This document shows, in pieces, positions 54,237 through 63,007 of a stretch of 64,000 nucleotides of DNA. Below the pieces are notes generated by a model. That model made no database searches. It was not told the DNA's origin and was given only the letters and a program-made list of their open reading frames with translations. The position numbers were made by a program, and so were the translations under genes. Numbering within the stretch: the stretch's first letter is position 1; each line of letters opens with the position of its first letter. Source of the stretch: Ureibacillus massiliensis 4400831 = CIP 108448 = CCUG 49529 (GTDB lineage Bacteria; Bacillota; Bacilli; Bacillales_A; Planococcaceae); the NCBI RefSeq assembly GCF_000772965.1, contig NZ_JPVQ01000010.1:40513-104512 (forward strand), given 5' to 3'.

Positions 54237-55412
54237 ATGAAGGGAACTAGCAAGAAATTATTCTCTATAATGTCAATTGTAATGTTATTATTGCTAGCTG
54301 CTTGTGGGGGCGGTAGCACTAGTAACCAATCAAGTGAAGAAAATAATGGAAGTGAAGGTACTGACTCAACAGGTACATTAAATGTAAAATTTGGTGTTGT
54401 TTCGTATTTAACTGGTGCAGGTGCTGCATATGGCGAAGCGATTACATCGGGTCTTAAACTTGCTCAAAAGGAAATTAATGAGCAAGGTGAAATAAATATT
54501 GAATTAGTTATTGAAGACTCAGCGGGGGAAGCGGATCAAGCGCTTACTGCTGCACAAAAAATTATGAGTGATGATTCAATTACGGCGATTATTGGACCAA
54601 CTTTAAGTACTGAATTCTTTGCTGTAGCACCAGAAGCAGATTTGAATGGTATTCCAATTCTTGGAACTTCAACAACTGTTGATGGTATTCCAGAAATTGG
54701 TGACTATGTATTCCGTAATGCGATTCCAGAATCAGCAGCAATTCCTGCAGCTATTGAAAAAGCAGTTGAAAGAACAGGAGCAACAAAAGTTGCAATGATT
54801 TACGGTAATGATGATGCATTAACAAAAGGCGGTTTCGAAGTAATGCAAAAAACTGCTGAAGAAATGGGTCTAGAAATTACAACAATTCAAACTTACCAAA
54901 AAGGTCAAAGTGACTATAATGCGCAATTAACAAATATTAAAAATACAAATCCAGATTTAGTATTAGCATCTGCTTTATATAACGAAGGTGCTGTAATTAT
55001 GGACCAAGCGCGTAAAATGGGTATCGATGTTCCGTTTGTTGGAGGTAATGGATTTAACTCACCACAAGCGATTGAAATTGCAGGAGATGCTGCAAACGGT
55101 TTAATCGTTGCAACACCATACTTCGGTGATTCAACAGATCCTAAAATTATCGAATTTAATGAAAAATTCGAAGCAGAATATGGCAAAAAACCTGACCAAT
55201 TCGCTGCCCAAGCATATGATGCGCTTTACATTTATGCTGATGCATTAAAAAGAGCAGGATCTACAGATCGTGAAGACTTCAGAGAAGCTTTAGCAGCTAC
55301 GAAAGACTTCCAAGGTATTTTAGGTAACTTCTCATTTAATGAAATTGGTGACGTTGTAATGGACGTTACAGTTTTAGAAATTAAAGACGGTAAATTTGTT
55401 GAATTTGAATAA
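54237..55412 (+). CDS. livJ: Branched-chain amino-acid ABC transporter, substrate-binding lipoprotein
   Basis: The extracellular binding protein of the importer. A signal peptide ends in the lipobox LLAAC (Cys about residue 22), followed by a Gly/Ser/Asn/Glu-rich linker and a type I periplasmic-binding fold of the LivJ/Peripla_BP_6 family (FGVVSYLTGAGAAYGEAIT, IIGPTLSTEFFAVAPEADLNG, FAAQAYDALYIYADAL). I start at ATG 54237 behind AGGGGG; an upstream frame from 54216 has no such site. First gene of livJ-livH-livM-livG-livF. The fold also binds other amino acids or short amides, so leucine/isoleucine/valine is the likeliest but not certain ligand. Confidence 0.92.
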   Translation: MKGTSKKLFSIMSIVMLLLLAACGGGSTSNQSSEENNGSEGTDSTGTLNVKFGVVSYLTGAGAAYGEAITSGLKLAQKEINEQGEINIELVIEDSAGEADQALTAAQKIMSDDSITAIIGPTLSTEFFAVAPEADLNGIPILGTSTTVDGIPEIGDYVFRNAIPESAAIPAAIEKAVERTGATKVAMIYGNDDALTKGGFEVMQKTAEEMGLEITTIQTYQKGQSDYNAQLTNIKNTNPDLVLASALYNEGAVIMDQARKMGIDVPFVGGNGFNSPQAIEIAGDAANGLIVATPYFGDSTDPKIIEFNEKFEAEYGKKPDQFAAQAYDALYIYADALKRAGSTDREDFREALAATKDFQGILGNFSFNEIGDVVMDVTVLEIKDGKFVEFE

Positions 55413-55422
55413 AAACAAGCAA

Positions 55423-55450
55423 TGGTTCTCGTAATTTATTACGAGAACCA
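55423..55450 (+). other. Intercistronic hairpin between livJ and livH
   Basis: A perfect 12-bp stem (TGGTTCTCGTAA with TTACGAGAACCA) with a TTTA loop, but no T run. It probably protects or partly terminates the livJ message so that more binding protein than permease is made. Confidence 0.7.
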
Positions 55451-55587
55451 ATCTACTAAATAACGAAAAAATGATTCTCTATTCAAATCCGTTGGAAAGA
55501 CGCCGTTTAAGGTGTAACACATGATTGTATTTAGTCTGAACAATACAGAACTTAGGGTAATCAAAAATATTTAAAGGATGATTAAAT

Positions 55588-56472
55588 TTGCTATTAGAAC
55601 AATTAATTAACGGGATTACGTTAGGTAGCATTTATGCCATAGTCGCGCTTGGTTTTACCCTTGTTTTTGGTGTTTTAGGCATCATCAATATGGCGCACGG
55701 TGAAATATTCATGGTTGGCGCCTTTGTAGGGGTAATGACAACAAGTGTTCTTGGATGGCCATTATGGTTAGCTTTTGTTGCTGCTATCGTTGTAACAAGT
55801 ATTTTAGGATATTTATTAGAGAGATTTTCATTAAGACCATTACGTGGTAAAAAGGGAGTTTCACATTTAGCTCCATTAATTAGTACTATTGGTGCTTCAA
55901 TTTTACTTGAAAACCTTTCGCACCATGTATTTGGTGCTGGTAATAAACCATTCAGTACACCATTTGCTGAAGTGAGCATTAAATTAGGCTCTATTACGAT
56001 TTATCTCGTACAAATCGTTATTTTTGTTATCTCCATCATTTTAATGATTGGTTTAACGATGTGGTTATCAAAAACAAAAGCAGGGAAAGCGTTACGTGCG
56101 ACTGCTGAAAATCTAGAAACAGCAAGTATTCTAGGTGTAGATACAAAGAGAATTATTACATTAACAGTCATTATTGCTTCTGCAATTGGCGGTATTGCTG
56201 GAATATTAGTTGGTATGGCATTTAACTCTGTAAGTCCACAAATGGGATTATCAATGGGATTAAAGGGGCTAGCAATCATTATTTTAGGTGGTATGGGTAA
56301 TGTGAAGGGTGCTATGGTTGGTGGATTAATTCTTGGTTTATCTGAAACATTAGTGGTTGCCTATGGTAACTCAGGATATCGTGATGCTATTGCATTTATT
56401 ATGATCATTGTCATTTTATTATTAAGACCTCAAGGTATCTTTGGTTCAAAGGTATCCCAAGAAAGAAGGTGA
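55588..56472 (+). CDS. livH: Branched-chain amino-acid ABC transporter permease LivH
   Basis: A 294-residue permease with about eight membrane helices. The N-terminus LINGITLGSIYAIVALGFTLVFGVLGIINMAHGE is the LivH signature and GLKGLAIIILGGMGNVKGAM is the loop that contacts the ATPases. The start is TTG 55588 with AAAGGATG seven bases upstream. It forms the membrane channel together with LivM. It lies 175 bases after livJ, beyond a hairpin, and is followed by livM after four bases. Confidence 0.94.
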   Translation: MLLEQLINGITLGSIYAIVALGFTLVFGVLGIINMAHGEIFMVGAFVGVMTTSVLGWPLWLAFVAAIVVTSILGYLLERFSLRPLRGKKGVSHLAPLISTIGASILLENLSHHVFGAGNKPFSTPFAEVSIKLGSITIYLVQIVIFVISIILMIGLTMWLSKTKAGKALRATAENLETASILGVDTKRIITLTVIIASAIGGIAGILVGMAFNSVSPQMGLSMGLKGLAIIILGGMGNVKGAMVGGLILGLSETLVVAYGNSGYRDAIAFIMIIVILLLRPQGIFGSKVSQERR

Positions 56473-56476
56473 TTAC

Positions 56477-57427
56477 ATGTTAGCAGAACTTTTAAATACG
56501 TATTATTTACAAGTAGCGTCTTTTATATTAATCAACATTATGTTAGCAATTAGTGTATATGTTCCATTATCATCTGGACAATTATCGTTAGGTAGTGCGG
56601 GATTCATGGGAGTTGGAGCATATACTTCAGCTTTATTAACAATTCATTTAGGTGCTCCAATTTATGTGGGAGTTATTGTAGGTGCAATCCTAGCAGGTCT
56701 GTTAGGTGTAATCGTAGGTATTCCTTCATTAAGATTATCTGGTGTATATCTTGCCATTGCTACATTAGGTTTAGGGGAAGTAATACGAGTTATTTTCATT
56801 AACTGGGAGTCTTTAACAAAGGGTTCTATTGGTTTAACAGGAATTCCACAAATGGGGAGAGAAATTTTAGACTTTGTTCGTGGATTTGGCTTTGATCCTG
56901 CATCAATTGGCTTGAAAAATAACCAGTTCGTCAGCTTATCAATTTTTATTGTATTACTAGTTTTAGTAATTTTAATTCTTTGGTTTGTATTTAGACAGCA
57001 AAATTCACGTGTAGGTAGGGCATTGTCCTCTATTCAAATGGACGATAAAGCAGCAGAATCAATGGGGATTAACATTACTTATTTCAAAGTGGTATCCTTC
57101 ACACAAGGAGCATTTTTTGCAGGTTTAGCAGGAGCTTTATTTGCCCATGTTGTAGGCTTTATCTCTCCAGCTGATTTTGCGTATCATCGTGCTGTAGAGG
57201 TATTAATATTTACAGTCTTCGGTGGAAGTGAAGTAATTATCGGATCTGTCTTTGGAGCATTCTTCTTAACATTAATGCCTGAAGTACTACGTTTTATTAG
57301 TGAATATCGTTATATCATTTATGGAATTCTTTTAATTATTTTAATGGCAGTTCGTCCACAGGGAATTCTAGATGCAACTGTACTTAGTAAATTTAAGCGA
57401 AATCGGTCAAAAGGAGGAGTACGTTAA
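56477..57427 (+). CDS. livM: Branched-chain amino-acid ABC transporter permease LivM
   Basis: The second permease, 316 residues, with helices starting at about residues 9, 35, 60 and 85 and the LivM blocks SGQLSLGSAGFMGVGAYTSA, GVYLAIATLGLGEVIRVIF and VFGGSEVIIGSVFGA. I start at ATG 56477 behind AAGGTGATT; a frame reaching 56441 would lie in livH. The stop overlaps the livG start by one base, so translation is coupled. Confidence 0.94.
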   Translation: MLAELLNTYYLQVASFILINIMLAISVYVPLSSGQLSLGSAGFMGVGAYTSALLTIHLGAPIYVGVIVGAILAGLLGVIVGIPSLRLSGVYLAIATLGLGEVIRVIFINWESLTKGSIGLTGIPQMGREILDFVRGFGFDPASIGLKNNQFVSLSIFIVLLVLVILILWFVFRQQNSRVGRALSSIQMDDKAAESMGINITYFKVVSFTQGAFFAGLAGALFAHVVGFISPADFAYHRAVEVLIFTVFGGSEVIIGSVFGAFFLTLMPEVLRFISEYRYIIYGILLIILMAVRPQGILDATVLSKFKRNRSKGGVR

Positions 57428-58200
57428 TGGTTCTTGAAGTAAAAAATATGACGAAAAACTTTGGCGGAATCTCCGCATTGACTGATGTTTCATTTTCCAT
57501 TAATGAAGGTGATATTTTCGGTTTAATCGGGCCAAATGGTGCTGGTAAAACTACTATGTTCAATATGATTACGAATATCTTTGAGCCAACATCGGGTGAA
57601 ATTATTTTTAAAGGTGAAAATATTACTGGATTAAAGCCGTTTAAAATTACCGAAAAAGGAATTTGTCGAACATACCAAAATATTCGACTCTTTTCACAAA
57701 TGTCTGCACTAAACAATGTTATGGTAGGCGGACATAGTCAAACACGCTCAGGGGTTTTTAGTAGTGTGTTTCGCACAAAAACGCAACGAAATGAAGAAAA
57801 AATGTTACAAGAAAAAGCAGAAGAATTACTTGATTTAGTTGGACTTTTAGAGCACAAGGATACTATTGCTGAAAATTTAGCCTATGGTCAGCAAAGACGT
57901 TTAGAGATTGCTAGAGCATTAGCAAGTAATCCAAAGCTTTTATTATTAGATGAGCCAGCTGCAGGTATGAATGAAAAAGAGACTGACAGTTTATATGATT
58001 TAATAAAAATGGTCCAATCAAGAGGTATTACTGTTCTCATTATTGAACATGACATGCCACTCGTTATGAAACTTTGTGATCGTATTGCAGTTTTAAACTT
58101 TGGAGAAAAGTTAGCTGAAGGTACACCTGAAGAAATACAAAATAACGAAGCAGTCATTGAAGCCTACCTCGGAAAAGAGGAGGATGAAGTAAATGCTTAA
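57427..58200 (+). CDS. livG: Branched-chain amino-acid ABC transporter ATPase LivG
   Basis: One of the two cytosolic ATPases. Walker A GPNGAGKTTMFNMI near residue 37, the signature region YGQQRRLEIARAL (the LivG variant of LSGGQ), Walker B LLLLDEPAAGMNEKE and the switch His in LIIEHDMPLVM are all intact. Length 257. The C-terminal eight bases overlap livF. LivG-type ATPases carry the long insert after Walker A seen here (VFSSVFRTKTQRNEE). Confidence 0.95.
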   Translation: MVLEVKNMTKNFGGISALTDVSFSINEGDIFGLIGPNGAGKTTMFNMITNIFEPTSGEIIFKGENITGLKPFKITEKGICRTYQNIRLFSQMSALNNVMVGGHSQTRSGVFSSVFRTKTQRNEEKMLQEKAEELLDLVGLLEHKDTIAENLAYGQQRRLEIARALASNPKLLLLDEPAAGMNEKETDSLYDLIKMVQSRGITVLIIEHDMPLVMKLCDRIAVLNFGEKLAEGTPEEIQNNEAVIEAYLGKEEDEVNA

Positions 58201-58915
58201 AGTATCAAATGTTGAAACCTTCTATGGTCAAATCCAAGCGTTAAAAGGTATCAATTTAGAGGTTCAAGAGGGTAAAATTATTACACTTCTAGGAGCCAAT
58301 GGTGCTGGTAAAACGACAACGATGAAAACTCTTGCAGGATTATTAAAGCCTAAAAAAGGGCAAGTAGAGTTTTTAGGAGAAAATATTACGGGCTTACGTG
58401 CGGATCAGTTATTAAGAAAAGGTATTGCGCTTGTTCCAGAAGGAAGAGCGATTTTATCATCTATGACAGTCTTAGAAAATCTAGAAATGGGCGCATATCA
58501 TAGAAAAGATAAAACGATAAAAGAAGAAATTGATGAAGTGATGAAACGCTTTCCTATCTTAGAGGAAAGACAAACACAGATGGCAGGTACTTTATCTGGT
58601 GGTCAACAACAAATGCTAGCAATAGCACGTGCTCTACTTTCAAAGCCTAGATTACTATTACTAGATGAGCCATCGATGGGATTAGCTCCATTAATTGTAG
58701 CCGATATTTTTCAAATTATTAAAGAAATTAATGAAGCAGGTACAACGGTACTTCTCGTTGAGCAAAATGCGAAGCAAGCACTTAAAATTGCAGATTATGG
58801 TTATGTAATGGAAACTGGAAAAGTTATTATTGAGGGCGAGGCTAAAAGTCTATTAGAGGATCCTCGTGTCGTAGAAGCATACCTTGGAAGAAAATCTACG
58901 TCTGTTGAAGCGTAA
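58193..58915 (+). CDS. livF: Branched-chain amino-acid ABC transporter ATPase LivF
   Basis: The partner ATPase, 240 residues. Walker A GANGAGKTTTMKTLAGL near residue 34, EGRAILSSMTVLENLEMGA, the signature LSGGQQQMLAIARAL, Walker B LLLLDEPSMGLAPL and the switch His replaced by Gln in VLLVEQNAKQAL, which is normal for LivF. It is the last gene of the five-gene importer and ends before a bidirectional terminator. Confidence 0.95.
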   Translation: MLKVSNVETFYGQIQALKGINLEVQEGKIITLLGANGAGKTTTMKTLAGLLKPKKGQVEFLGENITGLRADQLLRKGIALVPEGRAILSSMTVLENLEMGAYHRKDKTIKEEIDEVMKRFPILEERQTQMAGTLSGGQQQMLAIARALLSKPRLLLLDEPSMGLAPLIVADIFQIIKEINEAGTTVLLVEQNAKQALKIADYGYVMETGKVIIEGEAKSLLEDPRVVEAYLGRKSTSVEA

Positions 58916-58929
58916 TTTGAATATATTTA

Positions 58930-58969
58930 AAATGGGTGAAGAGATAGTTGTTTTTCTCGTCACCCATTT
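58930..58969. terminator. Bidirectional terminator of the liv operon and peptidase gene
   Basis: AAATGGGTGA pairs with TCACCCATTT; T-rich runs lie on both sides. Confidence 0.85.
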
Positions 58970-58974
58970 CTTTA

Positions 58975-60060
58975 TTAAAGTATAACCAAGTCTTTTGTAT
59001 ATTTCGTAAGTACTTCCACACCATTCTCAGTTACTACAATATCATCCTCGATACGAACTCCAGCGATTTCATGATAAATTCCTGGTTCAATTGTAAATAC
59101 CATACCAGGTGCTAATACTAAATCGTTTGTATTCATGATGGAAGGATACTCATGAATCGATACACCTAATCCATGTCCTAAACGGTGGGGGAAGTAGTCA
59201 CCGTAGCCAGCATTTGAAATGATGTCACGAGCTACAATGTCGATATCCATTGCTCGAACACCTGGCTTAACAGAGCTTATAGCTGATTCATTTGCTTTAC
59301 GAACAGTATCGTAAATTTCCTTTTTTTCATCACTAATGTCCCCAAAGGCTACTGTACGGGTAATATCTGAGCAATACCCTTCATATATAACACCTAAGTC
59401 AAAGAGTATTAAGTCGCCATGTTGCACTTTCCTTGATCCAGGGACTCCATGAGGAGAAGAAGTATTAGGGCCAGATAGTACTATTGTTTCGAAGGACATA
59501 GAATACCCTTTTTCCGTAATAGCATTTTCAATGGCTGTTCGAATTTCTACTTCTGTTATTCCTTCTCTTATTGCTTTGCAGCCTACTTCTATTGCGTAAT
59601 CAGCAAGTTGGGCAGCTTTTCGCATTTTATCCAATTCTAGTTGTTCTTTTATAACACGTAACTGGTTTATTTTATCATCAATTCGGTAAAAATTGGCATG
59701 TGGATAAAGTTGTTGTAATGACTCAAATCTTTCCACAGTAAAATGGGACTTTTCAATTGCAATATTTTTTACGGAAATCTGTCTAGATTCTATTTCGTGG
59801 AATATTAATTCCCATGGGTTGTCAGTATCAAGATGGCCGATAATATCCTGATTCCATCCTGAATTTTTCGCATCTGGTACTTCCATTTTTGGACAGACTA
59901 AAATTGGTTCTGAATTTGGGAAAATGATTAGACCAAGTAGTCTTTCGTGAGGGTCACTTTTGAAATTCGAAAAGTAAAAAACATTGTCTGGGGTAGTAAT
60001 AAAGGCAAAATCAATGTTCTCATCAGTTAAATATTTTTGAACCTGTTTTATTTTATTCAT
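58975..60060 (-). CDS. Xaa-Pro aminopeptidase/dipeptidase (M24 family)
   Basis: A cytosolic two-metal peptidase that cleaves the bond before proline. Residues 1-125 are a creatinase-type N-terminal domain and about 130-361 the pita-bread M24 domain. Metal ligands are visible: Asp in FDLGVIYEGYCSDITRT (two Asp), His in HRLGHGLGVSIHE, Glu in FTIEPGIYH and Glu in VRIEDDIVV. Length 361 fits PepQ/YkvY-like Bacillus enzymes. Dipeptidase and aminopeptidase forms cannot be told apart by eye. It is convergent with livF and shares its terminator. Confidence 0.92.
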   Translation of the reverse strand: MNKIKQVQKYLTDENIDFAFITTPDNVFYFSNFKSDPHERLLGLIIFPNSEPILVCPKMEVPDAKNSGWNQDIIGHLDTDNPWELIFHEIESRQISVKNIAIEKSHFTVERFESLQQLYPHANFYRIDDKINQLRVIKEQLELDKMRKAAQLADYAIEVGCKAIREGITEVEIRTAIENAITEKGYSMSFETIVLSGPNTSSPHGVPGSRKVQHGDLILFDLGVIYEGYCSDITRTVAFGDISDEKKEIYDTVRKANESAISSVKPGVRAMDIDIVARDIISNAGYGDYFPHRLGHGLGVSIHEYPSIMNTNDLVLAPGMVFTIEPGIYHEIAGVRIEDDIVVTENGVEVLTKYTKDLVIL

Positions 60061-60196
60061 ATAAAGTTCTCCCTAAAATTAATAATTTATTGTTTAACAA
60101 ACCTAATATATTATATCAAAAAGAAGGAAATGTTGTCTTGAGAGAGAATATTTTCTTAGATGATGGGCTTTAAAATTGTGAAGGAGGAATAGTTTT

Positions 60197-60877
60197 ATGG
60201 AAATCTCTTATCATGGGCATTCTGTTGTAAAAATTAAAACAAATGGTAAAGAAATTTTAATTGATCCATTTATTCGTGGTAATGGACTGACGGATTTAAA
60301 GGTTGAGGAAGAAAAGCCAGATGTTATTCTTCTAACACATGGACATGGTGATCATGTTGGAGATACTGTTGAATTGGCAAAAGCTAATAATTCTCTAGTA
60401 GTTGCGCCAAATGAATTGGCTGTTTATCTTTCTTGGCAAGGGGTCAATACACACCCGATGCATATTGGAGGCGCTCGTCAGTTTGACTTTGGAAAAGTAA
60501 AGTTTACTCTTGCCTTCCATGGATCATCTTATATAACAGAAAACAATGAGATTATTTATACTGGAATGCCAAGTGGAATTCTTTTTACTGCTGAAGATGT
60601 TACGATTTATCATGCTGGAGATACAGCCTTATTTGGTGATATGAAATTAATAGGTGAAAGAAATAATATTGACGTTGCCTTTTTGCCAATAGGTGATAAC
60701 TTTACGATGGGACCAGAAGATGCAGCATATGCTGTTTCATTGTTGAAACCAAAAACGGTCATTCCTATCCATTACAATACCTTCCCACCTATTCAGCAAG
60801 ATCCTAATGAGTTTGCTAAATTAGTGAAGGATTGTCAAGTACAGGTGTTATCTGCAGGTGAATTTGTAAAATTATAA
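60197..60877 (+). CDS. ytkL: UPF0173 metal-dependent hydrolase YtkL
   Basis: A small metallo-beta-lactamase-fold hydrolase of 226 residues. The metal motif [12 protein letters not shown] (H-x-H-x-D-H) is near residue 48, with further ligands in [18 protein letters not shown] and PIHYNTFPP near the end. This is the UPF0173/YtkL family; its substrate is not established. GGAGGAA precedes ATG 60197. It is transcribed towards ytoI and has its own terminator, as in B. subtilis where ytkL and ytoI are neighbours. Confidence 0.93.
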   Translation: MEISYHGHSVVKIKTNGKEILIDPFIRGNGLTDLKVEEEKPDVILLTHGHGDHVGDTVELAKANNSLVVAPNELAVYLSWQGVNTHPMHIGGARQFDFGKVKFTLAFHGSSYITENNEIIYTGMPSGILFTAEDVTIYHAGDTALFGDMKLIGERNNIDVAFLPIGDNFTMGPEDAAYAVSLLKPKTVIPIHYNTFPPIQQDPNEFAKLVKDCQVQVLSAGEFVKL

Positions 60878-60885
60878 TTCGGAAG

Positions 60886-60932
60886 AGAAAGTAGCTATGT
60901 AAGATTTATAAAATGGCTACTTTCTTATTTTT
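60886..60932 (+). terminator. Terminator of ytkL
   Basis: AGAAAGTAGCT pairs with GGCTACTTTCT (one G-T pair), followed by TATTTTTA. Confidence 0.8.
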
Positions 60933-61039
60933 ATCTCATTAAGTTATTGGGAAGTATATTACTTTGTCTTTAACTAAAAATACTTGAAATATGTTACACT
61001 ATTGGTATTGAATATAGATGATGGAAAATAGGTGATATA

Positions 61040-62350
61040 GTGTCGACAAAACATGAAAAAATATTACAATACATTGAATCATTACCTGTTGGCGATAAAA
61101 TATCAGTTAGACAAATAGCTAAGGATATGCAAGTGAGTGAAGGGACTGCTTATCGTGCTATTAAAGAGGCTGAAAATCGCAGTTTAGTCAGCTCCATTGA
61201 ACGAGTTGGAACAATCCGCATTGAAAAAAAGAAAAAAGAAAATATTGAACGTTTAACTTTTGCGGAAATTGTTAATATCGTTGATGGACAAGTACTAGGT
61301 GGAATGAGCGGACTACATAAAACATTAACCAAATTTGTTATTGGTGCGATGCAGCTTGAAGATATGATGCGATATACAGAAGCGGGAAACTTATTAATCG
61401 TCGGGAATCGCTTTAAAGCACATGAATACGCATTAAAAGCAGGCGCGGCCGTATTAATTACAGGTGGCTTCGATACGACTGAGGAAAATAAACGACTTGC
61501 AGATGAGCTTGAATTACCAATCATTTCGTCAAGTTATGATAGCTTTACTGTTGCAACGATGATTAACCGTGCGATTTACGACCAGTTAATTAAAAAAGAT
61601 ATTTTATTAATTGAAGATATATACGTTCCCATTGAGGAAACGGCCATGCTAAAAAATAATCAGCTTATCGAGGACTTCCATAAGTTAAATACGCTAACAA
61701 GTCATGGTGCATTTCCTGTAGTGACCGCTTCTAACAATAAATTGATTGGTATGATTACAGTAAAAGATGTAATCGGAAAAGATCCTAAAGAACAAATTGA
61801 TAAAGTAATGACAAAGCATCCAATTTCAACTTCAATGAAAACAAGTGTAGCATCAGCAGGACATCGGATGATTTGGGAAGGAATTGACTTACTACCGATA
61901 GTAGATGATGAAGGTGTTCTTCAAGGTGTTATTAGCCGTCAAGATGTCTTAAAAGCATTACAACATGCACAACGCCAACCACAGCACGGTGAGACAATCG
62001 ACGATATTGTTAAAAAGGAAATAAAATTACTAGGTGAAGATGATTTAATGGTGGAGTTCACTGTTACACCTCAAATGACTAATCAATTTGGTGCAATTTC
62101 TTATGGGGCCTTTACAACCCTTCTTTCTGAAGCTGGATCTTTAGCGTTGAAAAGAAGAAAACGTGGGGATGCAGTAGCTGAAAACTTAACGATATACTTC
62201 ATTAAACCGATTCAAATGGAATCTGTTTTAACTGTAGTTCCACATATTTTAGATATGAGTCGTAAATTTGTGAAAATGGACTTTGATGTATTTAACGAAC
62301 AGGTTTTAGTAGGGAAAGCAATGATGATGTTCCAATTATTAGAACGTTAA
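61040..62350 (+). CDS. ytoI: YtoI: HTH, DRTGG, CBS-pair and hotdog domain protein
   Basis: A four-domain cytosolic protein of 436 residues. Residues 1-60 are a winged helix-turn-helix (SVRQIAKDMQVSEGTAYRAIKEAE), 70-185 a DRTGG domain, 190-310 two CBS motifs (AFPVVTASNNKLIGMITVKD, LLPIVDDEGVLQGVISRQDV) and 325-436 a thioesterase-like hotdog domain (LMVEFTVTPQMTNQFGAISYG). The start is GTG 61040 behind AGGTGAT. The layout suggests a transcription factor sensing an adenine nucleotide through the CBS pair and a CoA ester through the hotdog domain, but no function is established. The B. subtilis homologue is YtoI at the same locus. Confidence 0.9.
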   Translation: MSTKHEKILQYIESLPVGDKISVRQIAKDMQVSEGTAYRAIKEAENRSLVSSIERVGTIRIEKKKKENIERLTFAEIVNIVDGQVLGGMSGLHKTLTKFVIGAMQLEDMMRYTEAGNLLIVGNRFKAHEYALKAGAAVLITGGFDTTEENKRLADELELPIISSSYDSFTVATMINRAIYDQLIKKDILLIEDIYVPIEETAMLKNNQLIEDFHKLNTLTSHGAFPVVTASNNKLIGMITVKDVIGKDPKEQIDKVMTKHPISTSMKTSVASAGHRMIWEGIDLLPIVDDEGVLQGVISRQDVLKALQHAQRQPQHGETIDDIVKKEIKLLGEDDLMVEFTVTPQMTNQFGAISYGAFTTLLSEAGSLALKRRKRGDAVAENLTIYFIKPIQMESVLTVVPHILDMSRKFVKMDFDVFNEQVLVGKAMMMFQLLER

Positions 62351-62399
62351 AGTTGGCTTTTAGTTTAATATTCTAAAGATGTTTAAGCATACAGAGAAT

Positions 62400-62482
62400 G
62401 AGGCTGGGAAAGAGTGAATTATATCCAAAAGTACAATTTACATAAAAAATCGATTGTACTTTTCTCTCTATCTCCCGGCCCG
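62400..62482 (+). repeat. Nested hairpin element after ytoI
   Basis: An outer stem GGCTGGGA (62402-62409) with TCTCCCGGCC (62471-62480) encloses an inner 11-bp stem AAAAGTACAAT (62427-62437) / ATTGTACTTTT (62453-62463). The inner hairpin with its Ts can terminate ytoI. The GAGGCTGGGA start resembles intergenic repeats I recall from other Firmicutes, so it may be a dispersed element. Confidence 0.6.
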
Positions 62483-62548
62483 ATTCGGAAACGGATTTTA
62501 GAATATGAAAGCTTTTATCTTAAACGATTATAAAATAGACAATAAATA

Positions 62549-62596
62549 AAAAAGTGACTCATGGACGATTCTTTTCGAAGCGTTTAGTCACTTTTT
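62549..62596. terminator. Terminator downstream of ytpI
   Basis: AAAAAGTGACT pairs with AGTCACTTTTT; on the minus strand it runs into TTTTTATTTATTG, fitting ytpI termination. Confidence 0.8.
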
Positions 62597-62602
62597 AAAA
62601 AA

Positions 62603-62908
62603 CTACTTATTTAGTTCATATTCTTCCATTACAAATTTGCCTTCATGGCGAGCTCGTTTATAATTACTATAAGATTCCATAAACCCGATGATTGCAAATA
62701 CAGCACAGATTATGTAACTCACTAAAGATTGATGAATAATGATAGCATTTATTCCAAATGCGATAATAAAAATACCTAAAGCAACACCAGCTTTTGCTTT
62801 ATACCATTTCTTTCGAATTGGTAAGTTTGTACGAAATTGTTTTGTTTTAAAATAAAAGTAAACAACAAAAGCGATTACTATTAATGTGATGAAAATATAA
62901 TTTAACAT
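62603..62908 (-). CDS. ytpI: YtpI-like small membrane protein
   Basis: A 101-residue protein with three hydrophobic helices (about 3-21, 43-59 and 64-81) separated by basic loops (KTKQFRTNLPIRKKWYKAKAG), ending in a charged tail. It matches YtpI of Bacillales in size, topology and place before nrnA. I start at 62908 behind GGGAGGT; a longer frame to 62971 would run into the divergent nrnA leader. Function is unknown. It is divergent from nrnA with only 99 bases between start codons. Confidence 0.85.
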   Translation of the reverse strand: MLNYIFITLIVIAFVVYFYFKTKQFRTNLPIRKKWYKAKAGVALGIFIIAFGINAIIIHQSLVSYIICAVFAIIGFMESYSNYKRARHEGKFVMEEYELNK

Positions 62909-63007
62909 AGCGACCTCCCAAAAATCCTTGTCATTATTGTAACGATTTTTTCGGGAAATTGCTATTATCATTTAATGACACATTCAGGTCAACGGGAGGA
63001 AATTATT

